Below are positions 44,928 to 56,671 of a DNA stretch of 64,000 bases, piece after piece (the stretch's first letter is position 1; each line of letters starts with the position of its first letter). The notes beneath the pieces are model-generated. The model ran no database searches. It saw nothing but the letters and a program-made list of their open reading frames with translations, and was not told the origin of the DNA. The translations under genes and the position numbers were made by a program. Source of the DNA: Styela clava (taxonomy: Eukaryota; Chordata; Ascidiacea; Stolidobranchia; Styelidae); assembly GCF_964204865.1 (NCBI RefSeq), contig NC_135261.1:9982001-10046000 (forward strand), read 5' to 3'.

Positions 44928-45158
44928 ATGTATCGTCTTTTAAGTTTCTCAAAATATAGGCGGGTGACGTCTCCGCGTTTTATGTCCTCGGCTGGAAATC
45001 TAGAAGGAAGAGTGGCAATTGTTGCTGCAGGAACGGATGGTACAGGACTTGCAATTGCCAAACGATTGGGACAGAATGGAGCTCATGTCGTTGTTAGTAG
45101 CCGAAAGCAGAAAAATATTGATCGCGCAGTTGATGAATTGATTTCAATTGGAGTAAAG
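44928..45158 (+). pseudogene. SDR exon 1 orphan
   Basis: A complete 231-nt exon 1 with an intact GTGAAT donor ([35 protein letters not shown]). No exon 2 follows: within about 90 bp the sequence jumps to the 3' spacer normally found beyond exon 2. The cofactor motif has Thr for the Ile of GIG. A deletion or unequal exchange removed the intron and exon 2. Confidence 0.85.
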
Positions 45159-46362
45159 GTGAATAAATTATTTAATGTATAAGTAAACAATATCGAAATT
45201 TGATTAATTTATTACTTTGCAAACGTTCGGTTTTACGAATATTGCAAGATACTTACCCAACTCGGAGCAGTGAAGGGAATTGGAACGCTATCCAGAACGT
45301 GTAACGATGAATCTTTGAATACTTAGGCTGGTCACGTGAATCTTATATCGTGGTTGATTACTTATGTAAGGCACATCTGTTTCAAGTGTATGAAGCTGTA
45401 TACAGATTAATCTCTCTAATGAATCATGACGTCATGAGCCATTATTTTATGACATTTCCAATATATTCATCCCATATAAAACTATCATACGTATAATCTT
45501 TTAATGTGATATAAAACAATCAAATGTGCTTGATTCAGGAATATTCACGTCTTTTGTCTTCGATATGTTGATAACTTGCGAATGACATTTTTTATTATAT
45601 GGTCAAGATATACATGTCTTTTATTTATGTTTAAGTTTAGACTGGACCTACTGACTCAGGTACTTATCGTCGTTGACCAGTTGGGTCAGATTTGATAGCG
45701 CTGCTGGGCCCTAGCCCAAATATGCGAGCCCGGCTCTACTTTATTCAATAATCATGCAATAGATCAATCATATAATTGTTTTGTTTTTAGATACTCATTC
45801 TCACTATTTGGTAATAAATATATATATTTCTTTTTTCGAAAAGTATTGTAATTCGTAAAGTAACATCTGACATTGTCAGTAAGATTTGGTACTGTGACCG
45901 GCGCTTCATAAAGAGACTTGACTGGTTTCATCAACTACTTAGTTGAAGCTCACGTGACCAGATGCTTTTGAACAAGTAACAATTATGTTGATGCTTCATA
46001 TGCTGACATTTTTACATTAACATTTGTTGGAACAGGAAATTGAATTTTGAACTAGATTGAAATCACAATTACAGTTGACAAATCGGATACCAAACAAATT
46101 TTTAAGAAAATTATATAAAAATACCCGTATGTATATTATAGTTCGATATCTATTATTATGAAACGAAAAGTTTTCGATTTTGGCAACAAGCAGTACATAT
46201 TAAAAACTAATTAGTCAAATTGCATCTAAATTGTAAAATGAGTTGGTGGCGGTGGAATCTCCCCCGTTCGCCGCTGCCTAAAAAATTTATTGCACTCTGG
46301 GTGAGATGGAGCATTGTTTAAAACCCAAATTCTCACAAGCGCTATCTATATATAGTATATAG

Positions 46363-47776
46363 CAGGGGTGGCCAACACGTCGATCGCCACGTCTCGAGCA
46401 GTCGATCGCGTCTGATGTAGAGTGTATTTCATTGAAATACCACCAAACCTTGAACCAGTTGTGTGTTTTATAACAAGAAGAATACAGTAATTTACACGCG
46501 CAAAATGCAATATACACATACAGTATTCAAGTCTGGGCAAGGCCAAGAAAGCATATTATAACGTGACAAAGGCAAGTTTTTTCGTTGCCAAGGTTTAAAA
46601 ATGAAGTGCCGGATATCGCGTGTCTAGACTGACAAACAATCCTACAATTACTTCTTCAGTATGAGTATGTTATTGTCTCACTCCAAGAGTGGTGTGATGA
46701 ATTTTATTCGCAATGGTGGCAGTGGCATTGAAATGCCCAATTTGTTCTAGTTCTAAGCAAGCGAGAAAATTGTAAATTAGATAGGCTACTGAAGTTGAGC
46801 ATTCATTACTTATCGATCTTAAGATCGGTAGGTATGTTGATAGATATTAGTCTGTTTGTTTGTTTGTCTGCCTGTCTGTTAGATGCACGCGATATCTCAC
46901 GAAAGCGAGGTTGAATCAAATTTTGCATGTGCATTCATCATAGCTCGGATCAGAAGCCTATCAATTTTCGATGAATTATGTCGTATAATTAGCGACTTAT
47001 TAATTAATTAGTGATGAGACACATGGTGTCACTATGGAGTAAAAGCGCTGATTTGGGGGATCCCCTAACCCTCGATCGATAAGTCTTTGGTCTCCGACCG
47101 ATATTCTTGTTTAACAATCATTCAATATTTATTTTTCGCTGTTTGGATAATACTTGGCAAGGTTGAAGAATTTTCAACGCTTACGAATAAAAATTAGGCA
47201 CGCCCTTTATCTGAATAGTATGATTTAAATGAATAATAAAACATTCACTCCGGGTACAATTGAATATTCAAACTAGATAGCGATCGGAGACTGCCGGCTT
47301 ATCGATCTTGCGGGTTCGATTTCTCCGCTCTGACTCAATAGCGACACCGCGTGTCTAATCACTAATTATTTATTAACTCTCTAATTATACGACATAATTC
47401 ATCCAAAATTAATAGGCCTGGTCCGAGATATGATGAATGCACATGCAAAATTTGGAGCAGATTCAACCTCGCTTTCGTGAGATATCGCGTAACATACGAA
47501 AATACCTATCAACGTACTTATCGATCGCGATCGATAAGTAACAACAATTTAAATGAAACACAAAAAATACTAATTTTGTTTCGATTTTAATAATAATGTG
47601 CCCACAAAGCCTTCTTATTGGCAGCGGTGGAATTTTTTGTATGGGTGTGTGCAGTTATCTGCACATTCAGTCAGTGCCCATTTGTTTTTGTGTAGGACCT
47701 TCTTACCGATCAGTCGATCGCCATCTATTTTGAGCATTTTAGTCGATCGCGGTCGAAAGCAGGTTTGCCACCCCTG
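46363..47776. mobile_element. hAT-like foldback element, copy I
   Basis: The ends are CAGGGGTGGCCAACACG and TTTGCCACCCCTG. Perfect 8-bp TSDs GTATATAG lie at 46355-46362 and 47777-47784, inside a TA-rich stretch. Two inverted copies of the CAGA-type repeat (46,806-47,110 and 47,270-47,545) form internal arms. GTCGATCGC motifs are repeated near both ends. No transposase was recognised. Confidence 0.82.
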
Positions 47777-47784
47777 GTATATAG

Positions 47785-48138
47785 TATATATATATATATA
47801 TAGTATACTATATAACGCTATACTCGAAATAGCAACTTTGTGTATTTCTTGCAAAAAGGTACAATAAAACTTGCAAGTTGATGTCTCTAGAGCAAATACG
47901 ACAAAGGTCATGCACTGCTATGGTACAGTGATCTATTTCTCATGTCATTTCATAAATATTATTGATGCTTTGCACCCGTTCAAACCATTGGAATTATTCA
48001 ATATGAATTCCTTCACACATGCCCAGTCAGCAAACGTTGTATGAATGAGTTATTCAAATAGTAGAGCTAACTGTTCATATTTAACTCTACAAGCAAGCGT
48101 GAAGTTTTTCTTGGAGCAATAAGTAAACAGTCGCGGTA
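47785..48138. other. Upstream flank of SDR copy B
   Basis: TA-rich microsatellite at about 47,785-47,815, then sequence shared with copy II (56,215-56,570). It may hold the promoter of the SDR gene, but no motif stands out. Confidence 0.4.
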
Positions 48139-48479
48139 TAAGATAGGATTTACATATTTATCCCGGGGGAGAGTAAAGCCGATAAGACGGCTTATCCATA
48201 TGGCGAACCACGGCCTCTCGTCCGGTTACCATTCTAGGTCGGGTATGGGATTAGTTATACTGTATTGTTTGTTTTCGGAAGCATGGACTTGGTGGTGGAG
48301 GAAGCCGTACCGACCAGCGGTTACGTGAACCACCCAACGACGGCGAGGAGTCCAGCAATCCTCTCGCACATAACCATCCCTGCATGGGATTCGAACCTGC
48401 GAACTCATGCAGAGTAATTATAGGTGCGGTGGCGAGCGTATTCCTCACGCTTAGCCCGTTGAGCCACACCGCCGCGCCT
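48139..48479 (-). mobile_element. tRNA-derived SINE
   Basis: Read on the minus strand it starts GGCGCGGCGGTGTGGCTCAA, which contains an A-box-like TGGCTCAACGG. About 55 bp on it has the B-box GGTTCGAATCC. This spacing is that of an RNA polymerase III promoter from a tRNA. A long unique body and a tail near GGATAAATATGTAAATCC follow. The matching place in copy II (about 56,565) lacks it, so it inserted after the duplication. A tail fragment of the same family is at 3405-3505. Confidence 0.8.
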
Positions 48480-48581
48480 GTACTCTGTTTGCTTAATCAT
48501 TAACCAACAAGCAATGAGTGAGTGTTTTTATACTTGGCTCTTATTCTATATAGGCCACATTGAGTTAGCTGGAAATTCAGA

Positions 48582-49790
48582 ATGTATCGCTTTCCACGTT
48601 TCTTGAAATATGGGCGGGTGGCGTCTCCGCGTTTCATGTCTTCGGCTGGAAATCTTGATGGCAGAGTGGCAATTGTTACTGCAGGAACGGATGGTATAGG
48701 ACTTGCAATTGCCAAACGATTGGGACAGAATGGAGCTCATGTTGTCGTTAGTAGCCGAAAGCAGAAAAATATCGATCGCGAAGTTGATGAATTGAATTCA
48801 ATTGGAATAAAGGTGAATACGGTGTTTTCAAGTGATTCAATATGTAGGCAAACAATATCGAAATTTGATTTATTTATTACTTTGCAAACATTTGGTTTTC
48901 CGTATATTTCAATGAAACTTGGTTAAAAGAGAACCTATTATCCTATTTTATATCATAGAAGTTATCAACTTCATCTGTTCATATTCTAAAATCTTGATAT
49001 CGTTTTCCGTCCATCCAAGTATTGGTATCGTATCATTACGTTGTTTTATTGCAGCGAGTGGACGGGTTGATTTGACATCAAGAAGAAAACACCTGGCACT
49101 ACATAATCTTTGCCTCCTATCTGACTGTATTACTGTTGTTGTGAAAAGTGGGCTACCAAATTAAAATAAAGCACACTCAGATATACTCAAATTTTATTTA
49201 GGTTTTGGGAATACCATGTGACGTTGCTGATTCTGAGCAAAGACAAATTTTGATAGAAAGGACAATGAAAGATTTGGGTTCCATAAATATTTTTGTTCAA
49301 AATGCTGGAGTCAATCCCCATCTTTTTAACATTATGGAAACTCCGGGAAGCGTTCTTGACAAAACGTACGGCCTTCATATCAAAGCTAACTTTCAGATCG
49401 TACAAGAAATATTTCCTCATATGGCGAAAAGCAAACACCAAGGTTCCATAATACTTACGTCAAGTGTCTTGGGTTATGCAACTCAACATTTACCTGGAGC
49501 GTATGGAATCACCAAAGCATCGATCAGTGCCATGGTTCGTGCCTTCATGTCAGAGCTTTTGAATCGAAACATACGAATAAATTGTCTTGCATTTGGAGGA
49601 ATTGTTACTTCGTTTCTACAAAAACTTCGACGAGCCTTTTACTAAAAATCTTTTGAGTTTAATCCCGATGAAACGTTTTGGAACGGCTGATGAATGTGCC
49701 GGTCTCGCGTCCTATTTAGCTTCAGACGATGCCAGTTACGTCACAGGGGAGACTTTCGTTATTTCTGGTGGGTCGTATATTAGACCGTAA
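48582..49790 (+). pseudogene. DHRS4-like SDR, copy B (frameshifted)
   Basis: Exon 1 is 48582-48812 and exon 2 is 49202-49790, with a phase-0 intron of 389 bp. The cofactor motif [15 protein letters not shown], Ser in LTSSVLG and YGITK are all present. After KLRR a 5-bp deletion (after 49,631, relative to copy C) shifts the frame and brings a stop at 49643-49645. The lost tail ([20 protein letters not shown]) is still readable in another frame. GGID has become GGIV. The truncated product would lack the last part of the fold, so it is probably dead. It has the same active-site His as the other copies. Confidence 0.85.
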
Positions 49791-50809
49791 AATCAAGGAC
49801 CAAAACTTGTCCAGTGAAATGATCGGGACTAAACAGTGTGAACTATACGTATTCATAACTCGTATTAAAATCAAACACAAACAAGAAAAATAATTAATTC
49901 TTGTTACTGCATGCATATAACTACAAGTTTTTTCTAGTTCTTGAAAACAATGCTTATCTTAATGTTTCTTTTTTCAATTCTTTGTCGACTGAATGAGCAA
50001 GAAATTTGTCAAAATGAACTTCATTGCACTATCAAGCAAAGTAGACCAGCTCTCGATAAGTACCAATCTATATTTGAGCATTTCGAAAGGTAAATGCCCA
50101 AATAAGGTATAACTTCCTTAACGTTGATTTATTTGCCAACAACCCCCGGTCGTTATAAACACCAGTTCTATCTCGCCTAAACTTCTAGCAATTTACTACT
50201 CGTGTTCTTCAGCTTATCATTCATGAGTGATTGCAAGTTTCATATATATAGACCTAATCCTTTATACATGACCCTGGTATATCAGAGCTAGACAATGATA
50301 GATAAGGGAATCCCCATGTGTGAGATGTCTTTTATCAAACGAAAATATTGATTAGAGCACAAACGAGATTAACGCAAGGACTTACAAAAGTAGTATAGCT
50401 TTCAAAATATTCAACAATTTTTACAATTACCTATAAGCAAGTTACTATATAGTATGGCCAGGGCATAATAATTATTGACACTCGTGCTACGGGAAAGTCG
50501 GAAGTTTCCTGACCGTTCCGTTCAGTGGACTAAGTAAAGTACTGTATATATAAGGTAAATTTTGAGTCCATATATTTTATCTTTGCTAAGTTGTTTGTAT
50601 TTAACGAAACCCCATGCACACACTGATATGTACAAAACGTTTTTAACTTATATTATGCGTTGTTGTGTAACAATAACTTATTGGACACGAAACGGACCTA
50701 TATATTGACATATTGTATTGATATTATGTTGTTGTTAAAACTCATTAACTTGTTGTTATGAAAAAAATCCGCATCACCATCCGCATACTTTTGTGGGCCT
50801 TATTACGCC

Positions 50810-51130
50810 AATGTGACGTCGAAATGACGTACTTTTTCGGTGATGTAGTCAGGTGAGGGTTAGGATTGGCATATGCAAAAATTGTTGAGACAGGCCAACT
50901 AGATGTGCATGTTGTACTAAACTATACCGGTACCAGACCCCGTACCGGTACTGTGAAATACATCGAACTCACTAAAGCCAGCTATCATCCTCGTATTGAC
51001 GTGATTGTGGCGTAGCAGTGACGTAATTTTTAGACGACGTAGTCAGATGAGGGTCAGGGAAGACGTATGCAAATAATGTTATACCACGCCTATTTGAAAT
51101 ACTTGTGGTACTAAACTGTAAACTGTAGCC
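50810..51130 (+). repeat. Two diverged tandem repeats upstream of claudin-like pseudogene I
   Basis: Two units share a GACGTAGTCAG-type start, a CATATGCAAA or CGTATGCAAA core and the end GTGGTACTAAACT (about 50,820-50,930 and 51,025-51,120). The region between has ACCGGTACCAG and ACCGGTACTG. It is repeated at 60,340-60,660 in copy II, and a single relative lies at 12,080-12,290. Confidence 0.6.
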
Positions 51131-51247
51131 ATTCCGAAGTCTCAGCTTCGTCCAGGATATGGTTTCGGTTAAAAGAATTGGATATTCCATATTCATATTA
51201 TATTGATATTTATGGATTAGAAGCATTGGACGTTACAATATAATAAA

Positions 51248-52094
51248 ATGAAGAACCCTTATTTGATTGCATTTTTCGTTGTGACGACTCTCGGAATACT
51301 TTTAAATGTCGTGGCTCTCGCAACCAATGGTTGGATTAATGGATGGGTACAAAGTACAGAAGATCATCCTCAGTATTTTGCTATAGGATTGTTTTGAGCA
51401 TGTGTTGATGGGACTTGTGCTCATATGGGTGAGATTAGGTTGAATAATTTAAGTAGGATGTACACACGATGTATTTTCAAATGATGACCAATGTGGACAC
51501 TGATACAAGAGACTGTGTTCACTATCTTGTAGTGCCAAAAATTCCTACCCCATTTCTTGTGTTTTTCAGTTACCTCCGTACGGGAACAAGTTACAACCGC
51601 TTTTCTTATGATGTCATTGATAATTCAAATTACTGCAATTCTCCTCGCTTTGGTAACTCACATTGGAATGGATGACCAAAATAACAATGTTACAAAGTGT
51701 TGCATTTTATCTGGTATGTATGTGTGAATTGTTTTGTTGGGATCTCAATATTTGAATTTATATATATTTGGCGAAGATATAGAAAAAAACAACCAATTTT
51801 TAAGAAAGCTATTTAGTTTCCAGTTTCCAGTTCCTGGACTTAACCTAAGATGTATTTTGACTGTGATCTTATATATAGTTGACTTTCTGTTTGACACTTG
51901 ATGTACTATCTATTTTGAAATTTTCTTTCTTTTCAGCTACATTTACTTTAATCGCAGTCGCTTGTTATGGAGGATTGTTTGCTGGTACCGGGATAAGTTA
52001 TAAAGGTTATAGAATTGGATACAGTTTTGGGATAGCGTGTACAGTAGGCGTGATGAACATCGCATCTGCAATTTTGATTTTTAGAGGAACGTAG
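51248..52094 (+). pseudogene. Claudin-like pseudogene I
   Basis: The exons are 51248-51428, 51570-51713 and 51937-52094, with GT-AG phase-1 introns as in the gene at 20,698. The first segment, KNPYLIAFFVVTTLGILLNV, is a membrane helix. ATNGW and GLF precede a TGA at codon 50 (51395-51397), where family members usually have Trp (GLW), and CVDGTC follows. Exons 2 and 3 are open and hydrophobic (TAILLALVTHIG, FTLIAVACYGGLF). The same TGA is in copy II, so the gene died before the duplication, unless the stop is recoded. The SDR fragment starts right after the stop. Confidence 0.8.
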
Positions 52095-52515
52095 CCTTCA
52101 TATCAAAGCAAACTTTCAGTTCGTACAAGAAATATTTCCTCATATGACCAAAAGTGAGCACCAAGGTTCTATAATATTAACGCCAACCATTGTTGGTTAT
52201 ACATCTCAACATATACCAGGAGCTCATGCAATCACCAAAGCATCGATCAGTGCTATGGTTCGTGCCTTCATGGCAGAACTAATAAATCGAAACATAGGAA
52301 TAAATTGTCTCTCATTTGGTGGAATTGATACTTCGTTTTTTCAAAAAGTTCAACAGAACCAATTTTTAAGAGAAAATCTTTTGAGTTTAATCCCGATTTA
52401 ATCACGTTTTGGAAAGCCTGACGAATGCGACGGACTCGCGTCATATTCAGCTTCAGACGATGGTATTTACGTCACAGGGGAGAATTTTCTAATATCAGGT
52501 ATAGCAGGCCGTAAG
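52095..52515 (+). pseudogene. SDR exon-2 fragment 3, joined to claudin-like pseudogene I
   Basis: Starting at the equivalent of HIKANFQ, it encodes the rest of exon 2. The active-site Ser is replaced (LTPTIVG for LTSSIIG) and the Tyr is His (GAHAITK). A stop follows LIPI, then a decayed tail. The missing first third ends exactly where the claudin-like stop codon lies, so this is a recombination joint. Confidence 0.85.
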
Positions 52516-53853
52516 AGCCAATAAATGAGAAAAGAAATCCTATCATAACGAACTCAATGTACTAATAAACGATTTTATTCAAGAGTATTCAGTTGCAAAT
52601 AGAATTCGACGTTACCCAACTCGGAACAGTGAAGGGAATTGAAACGCTATTCAGTATTAACGTGTAACGATGAATCTTAAAGTACTTAGGCTGGTCACGT
52701 GAATCTTATATCGTGGTTGATTACTTATGTTAGGCACATCTGTTTCAAGTGTAAAAAGCTGGATAAAGAGTTATCTTACTAATAAATCATGACGCCATAA
52801 GCCATTATTTTATGAAATTTTCAATATATGCATTCCATATGAAACCATTACTTCGTATAGTCTTCCAATGTGATATAAAACAATCAAATGTGCTTGATTT
52901 AGGAATATTCACGTCTTTTGTCTTCAATATGTTGATAACTTGCGAAAGACATTTTTTGATATATGTTCAAGATACACATGTCTTTTGTTTGTGTCTAGGT
53001 TTAGACTGGACCTACTAAATCAGGTACTTGTCGTCGTTGACCAGTTGGGTCAGATTTGATAGCGCTGCTGGGCCCTAGCCCAAATATGCGAGCCCGGCTC
53101 TACTTTCAAATGTTGTAAATATTTTTCTATTTTAGTGTTTTGATATTTAATCCGTCACACAATACATGAACGTATTTTGATTGCATCGAAATGCATTTGA
53201 TTGAACCCGATAAGACATACCAAGAAAATGGTTAGGTATTTCTTCATCATATTTGATACTTGCAACCAATACCGCAACTTTATATTTAAGTTTTAAATCA
53301 TTGTGCATAAATGCTAATCTTTCATATAGATGGTATAATAAGTAGCAAACGGATGAATGAAGATTTTTTTTTAATTAATTTCAAAAGGTATATATAATTG
53401 TTTTGTTTTCAGATACTCATTCTCACTATTTGGTAATAAATATATATATTTCTTTTTTCGAAAAGTAGTGTAATTCGTAAAGTAACATCTGACATTGTCA
53501 GTAAGATTTGGTACTGTGACCGGCGCTACATAAAGAGACTTGACTGGTTTCATCAACTACTTAATTGAAGCTCACGTGACCAGATGCTTTTGAACAAGTA
53601 ACAATTATGTTGATGCTTCATATGCTGACATTTTTACATTAACATTTGTTGGAACAGGAAATTGAATTTTGAACTAGATTGAACTCACAATTACAGTTGA
53701 CAAATCGGATACCAAACAAATTTTTAAGAAAATTATATAAAAATACCCGTATGTATGTTATAGTTCGATATCTATTATTATGAAACGAAAAATTTTCGAT
53801 TTTGGCAACAAGCAGTACATATTAAAAACTAATTAGTCAAATTGCATCTAAAT

Positions 53854-54632
53854 CAGTGATTCTCAAACAAGGGTTTGAGAGCCGCATGCGGCTCTCAACA
53901 ACCTTTCCTGCGGCTCTTGGTAATGCTTTAAAAATTTATTACTTTCAAAGAAAATTTAGTCGTTTTTTATTGAAAACTAATCATTGGCTTGAAATTAAAA
54001 TGCGGAAGTCTATTAGTTAGTCGAATGGGTTCCCCCATGTTTATTTGCGTAGTGTTGACTAATCTACCAAATGCAATAGTGACGCAACAGTAAGCGTTTT
54101 CGCGGACACTTTTCACTTGGAAAGATTTTAGACATGGCTGTTATCATTGGCTTGCTTTCGTGGATTTTTAGTTTTTGTCGCATTGCCGAATATTATGTAT
54201 AAATCAAATACCTCCATGAATATTTTAATTTCTAGAGCATTTTAATTTTGTTCCAGTAATCAAAAATAGTCCCGAAATATCTGGCGATCATCTCAAGCAG
54301 CTACTGCACCTTGCATCCTCTACGATTACGACTCGCTTTGACAAACTTGTTAGAAATCAAAGCCAAATTGAATGGCTGTTCGTCTAGGGTGGGCAAAATC
54401 GAATTTTCAAATGGTACCGGATATTCTAATAATAATATGCCATTCGTATATTTTACTATTCGAATCTTTTTGCCCAGCCCTAGTTGTTACGTGTGTTGTT
54501 GTTACGATGACTTGGTATTTTAATTACGCGCTTAAGTTTTGTTGCTATTTTAACTTGCGTTGTTTGTGTGCGGTTCTTTGACTTTGAGGTTTGAAATGCG
54601 GCTCTGGGACAAAAAAAGTTTGAGAACCACTG
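53854..54632. mobile_element. hAT element with 8-bp TSD and empty sites
   Basis: The ends are CAGTGATTCTCAAAC and GTTTGAGAACCACTG, an inverted pair. Perfect TSDs ATCTAAAT lie at 53846-53853 and 54633-54640. Unit copies I (about 46,225) and III (about 63,842) have the uninterrupted target. Inside, a short stretch reads LKQLLHLASSTITTRFDKLV, like the C-terminal end of hAT transposases. The GCCGCATGCGGC near the left end is a small palindrome. Confidence 0.88.
54386..54484. mobile_element. Small inverted-repeat element nested in the hAT
   Basis: CTAGGGTGGGCAAAATCGAAT at the left is mirrored by ATTCGAATCTTTTTGCCCAG and CCCTAG at the right, a MITE-like layout of about 100 bp. It interrupts the hAT coding remnant. 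TSDs are unclear. Confidence 0.55.
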
Positions 54633-54771
54633 ATCTAAATTGTAAAATGAGTTGGTGGCGGGGGAATCTCCCCCGTTCGCCACTGCCTAACAAATTTATT
54701 GCACTCTGGGTGAGATGGAGCATTGTTTAAAACCCAAATTCTCACAAGCGCTATCTATATATAGTATATAG

Positions 54772-56206
54772 CAGGGGTGGCCAACACGTCGATCGCCACG
54801 TCTCGAGCAGTCGATCGCGTCTGATGTTGAGTGTATTTCATTGAAATACCACCAAACCTCGAACCAGTTGTGTGTTTTATAACAAGAAGAATACAGTAAT
54901 TTACACGCGCAAAATGCAATATACACATACAGTATTCAAGTCTGGGCAAGGCCAAGAAAGCATATTATAACGTGACAAAGGCAAGTTGTTTCGTTGCCAA
55001 GGTTTAAAAATGAAGTGCCGGATATCGCGTGTCTAGACTGACAAACAATCCTACAATTACTTCTTCAGTATGCGTATGTTATTGTCTCACTCCAAGAGTG
55101 GTGTGATGAATTTTATTCGCAATGGTGGCAGTGGCACTGAAATGCCCAATTTGTTCTAATTCTAAGCAAGCGAGAAAATTGTAAATTAGATAGGCTACTG
55201 AAGATTGAGCATTAATTACTTATCGATCTTAAGATCGGTAGATATGTTGATAGATATTAGTCTGTTTGTTTGTTTGTCTGCCTGTCTGTTAGATGCACGC
55301 GATATCTCACGAAAGCGAGGTTGAATCAAATTTTGCATGTGCATTCATCATAGCTCGGATCAGAAGCCTATCGATTTTCGATGAATTATGTCGTATAATT
55401 AGCGACTTATTAATTAAGTAGTGATGAGACACACGGTGTCACTATGGAGTAAAAGCGCTGATTTGGGGGATCCCCCAACCTTCGATCGATAAGTCTTCGG
55501 TCTCCGACCGATATTCTTGTTTAACAATCATTCAATATTTATTTTTCGCTGTTTGGATAATACTTGGCAAGATTGAAGAATTTTCAACGCTTACGAATAA
55601 AAATTAGGCACGCCCTTTATCTGAATAGTATGATTTAAATGAATAATAAAACATTCACTCCGGGTACAATTGAATATTCAAACTAGATAGCGATCGGAGA
55701 CTGCCGACTTATCGCACTTACGGGTTCGATTCCTTCGCTCTGACTCAATAGTGACACCGCGTGTTCCATCACTAATTAATTATTAACTCGCTAATTATAC
55801 GACATAATTCATCCAAAATTAATAGGTCTGGTCCAAGATATGATGAATGCACATGCAAAATTTGGAGCAAATTCAACCTCGCTTTCGTGAGATATCGCGT
55901 AACATACGAAAGTGAAATAAACAAACAGACAAATACCTATCAACGTACTTACCGATCGCGATCGATAAGTAACAACAATTTGAATGGAACAGAAAAAATA
56001 CAAATTTTGTGTCGATTTTAATAATAATGTGCCCACAAAGCCTTCTTATTGGCAGCGGTGGAATTTTTTGTATGAGTGTGTGCAGGTATCTGCACATTTA
56101 GTCAGTGCCGATTTGTTTTTGTATAGGACCTTTTTCCGATCAGTCGATCGCGAGCTATTTTGAGCATTTTAGTCGATCGCGGTCGAAAGCAGGCTGGCCA
56201 CCCCTG
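54772..56206. mobile_element. hAT-like foldback element, copy II
   Basis: Duplicate of the element at 46363-47776, carried along by the unit duplication: the same CAGGGGTGGCC ends, the same inner inverted CAGA-type repeats (55,215-55,500 and 55,700-55,975) and the same position. The flanks are GTATATAG and GTATATGG, one mismatch. Confidence 0.8.
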
Positions 56207-56214
56207 GTATATGG

Positions 56215-56671
56215 TATATATATATAATATATATAGTATACTATATAACGCTAAACTAGAAATAGCAACATTGTGTATTGCGTGCAAAAAGGTACAATAA
56301 AACTTGCGACTCGATGCAGAGCAAATACGACAAAGGCCATGCCCTGTTAGGGTACAGTGATCTATTTCTCATGTCATTTCATAAATATTATTGCTGCTTT
56401 GCACCCGTTTGAACCATTAAAATTATTCAATATGAATTTCTTCACACATGCCCAGTCAGCAAACGTTGTATGAATGAGTTATTAAACTGGTAAGGGTAAC
56501 TGTTCATATTTAACTCTACAAGCAAGCGTGAAAGTTTGTCTTGGAGCAATATGTAAACAGTCACGATATGTACTCTGTTTGCTTAATCATTAACCAACTG
56601 GCAATGAACGTGTTTTTTTATACTTGGCTCTTATTCCATATAGGCCACATTGGGTTAGCTGTAAATTCCGA
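56215..56671. other. Upstream flank of SDR copy C
   Basis: TA-rich tract at 56,207-56,250, then sequence shared with copy I. It lacks the SINE seen there. The block TATAGGCCACATTGGGTTAG just before the start codon is conserved in all four exon-1 copies and may be part of the promoter or 5' UTR. Confidence 0.4.

Noticed and set aside
48405-48479. A functional tRNA gene
   Set aside because: A- and B-boxes are present but the cloverleaf is not maintained, and a SINE body and tail follow.
50540-50556. TATA-like box (TGTATATATAAGG) upstream of the claudin-like pseudogene
   Set aside because: It is conserved in both units but about 700 bp from the start codon; TA-rich runs are common here, so promoter function is not supported.
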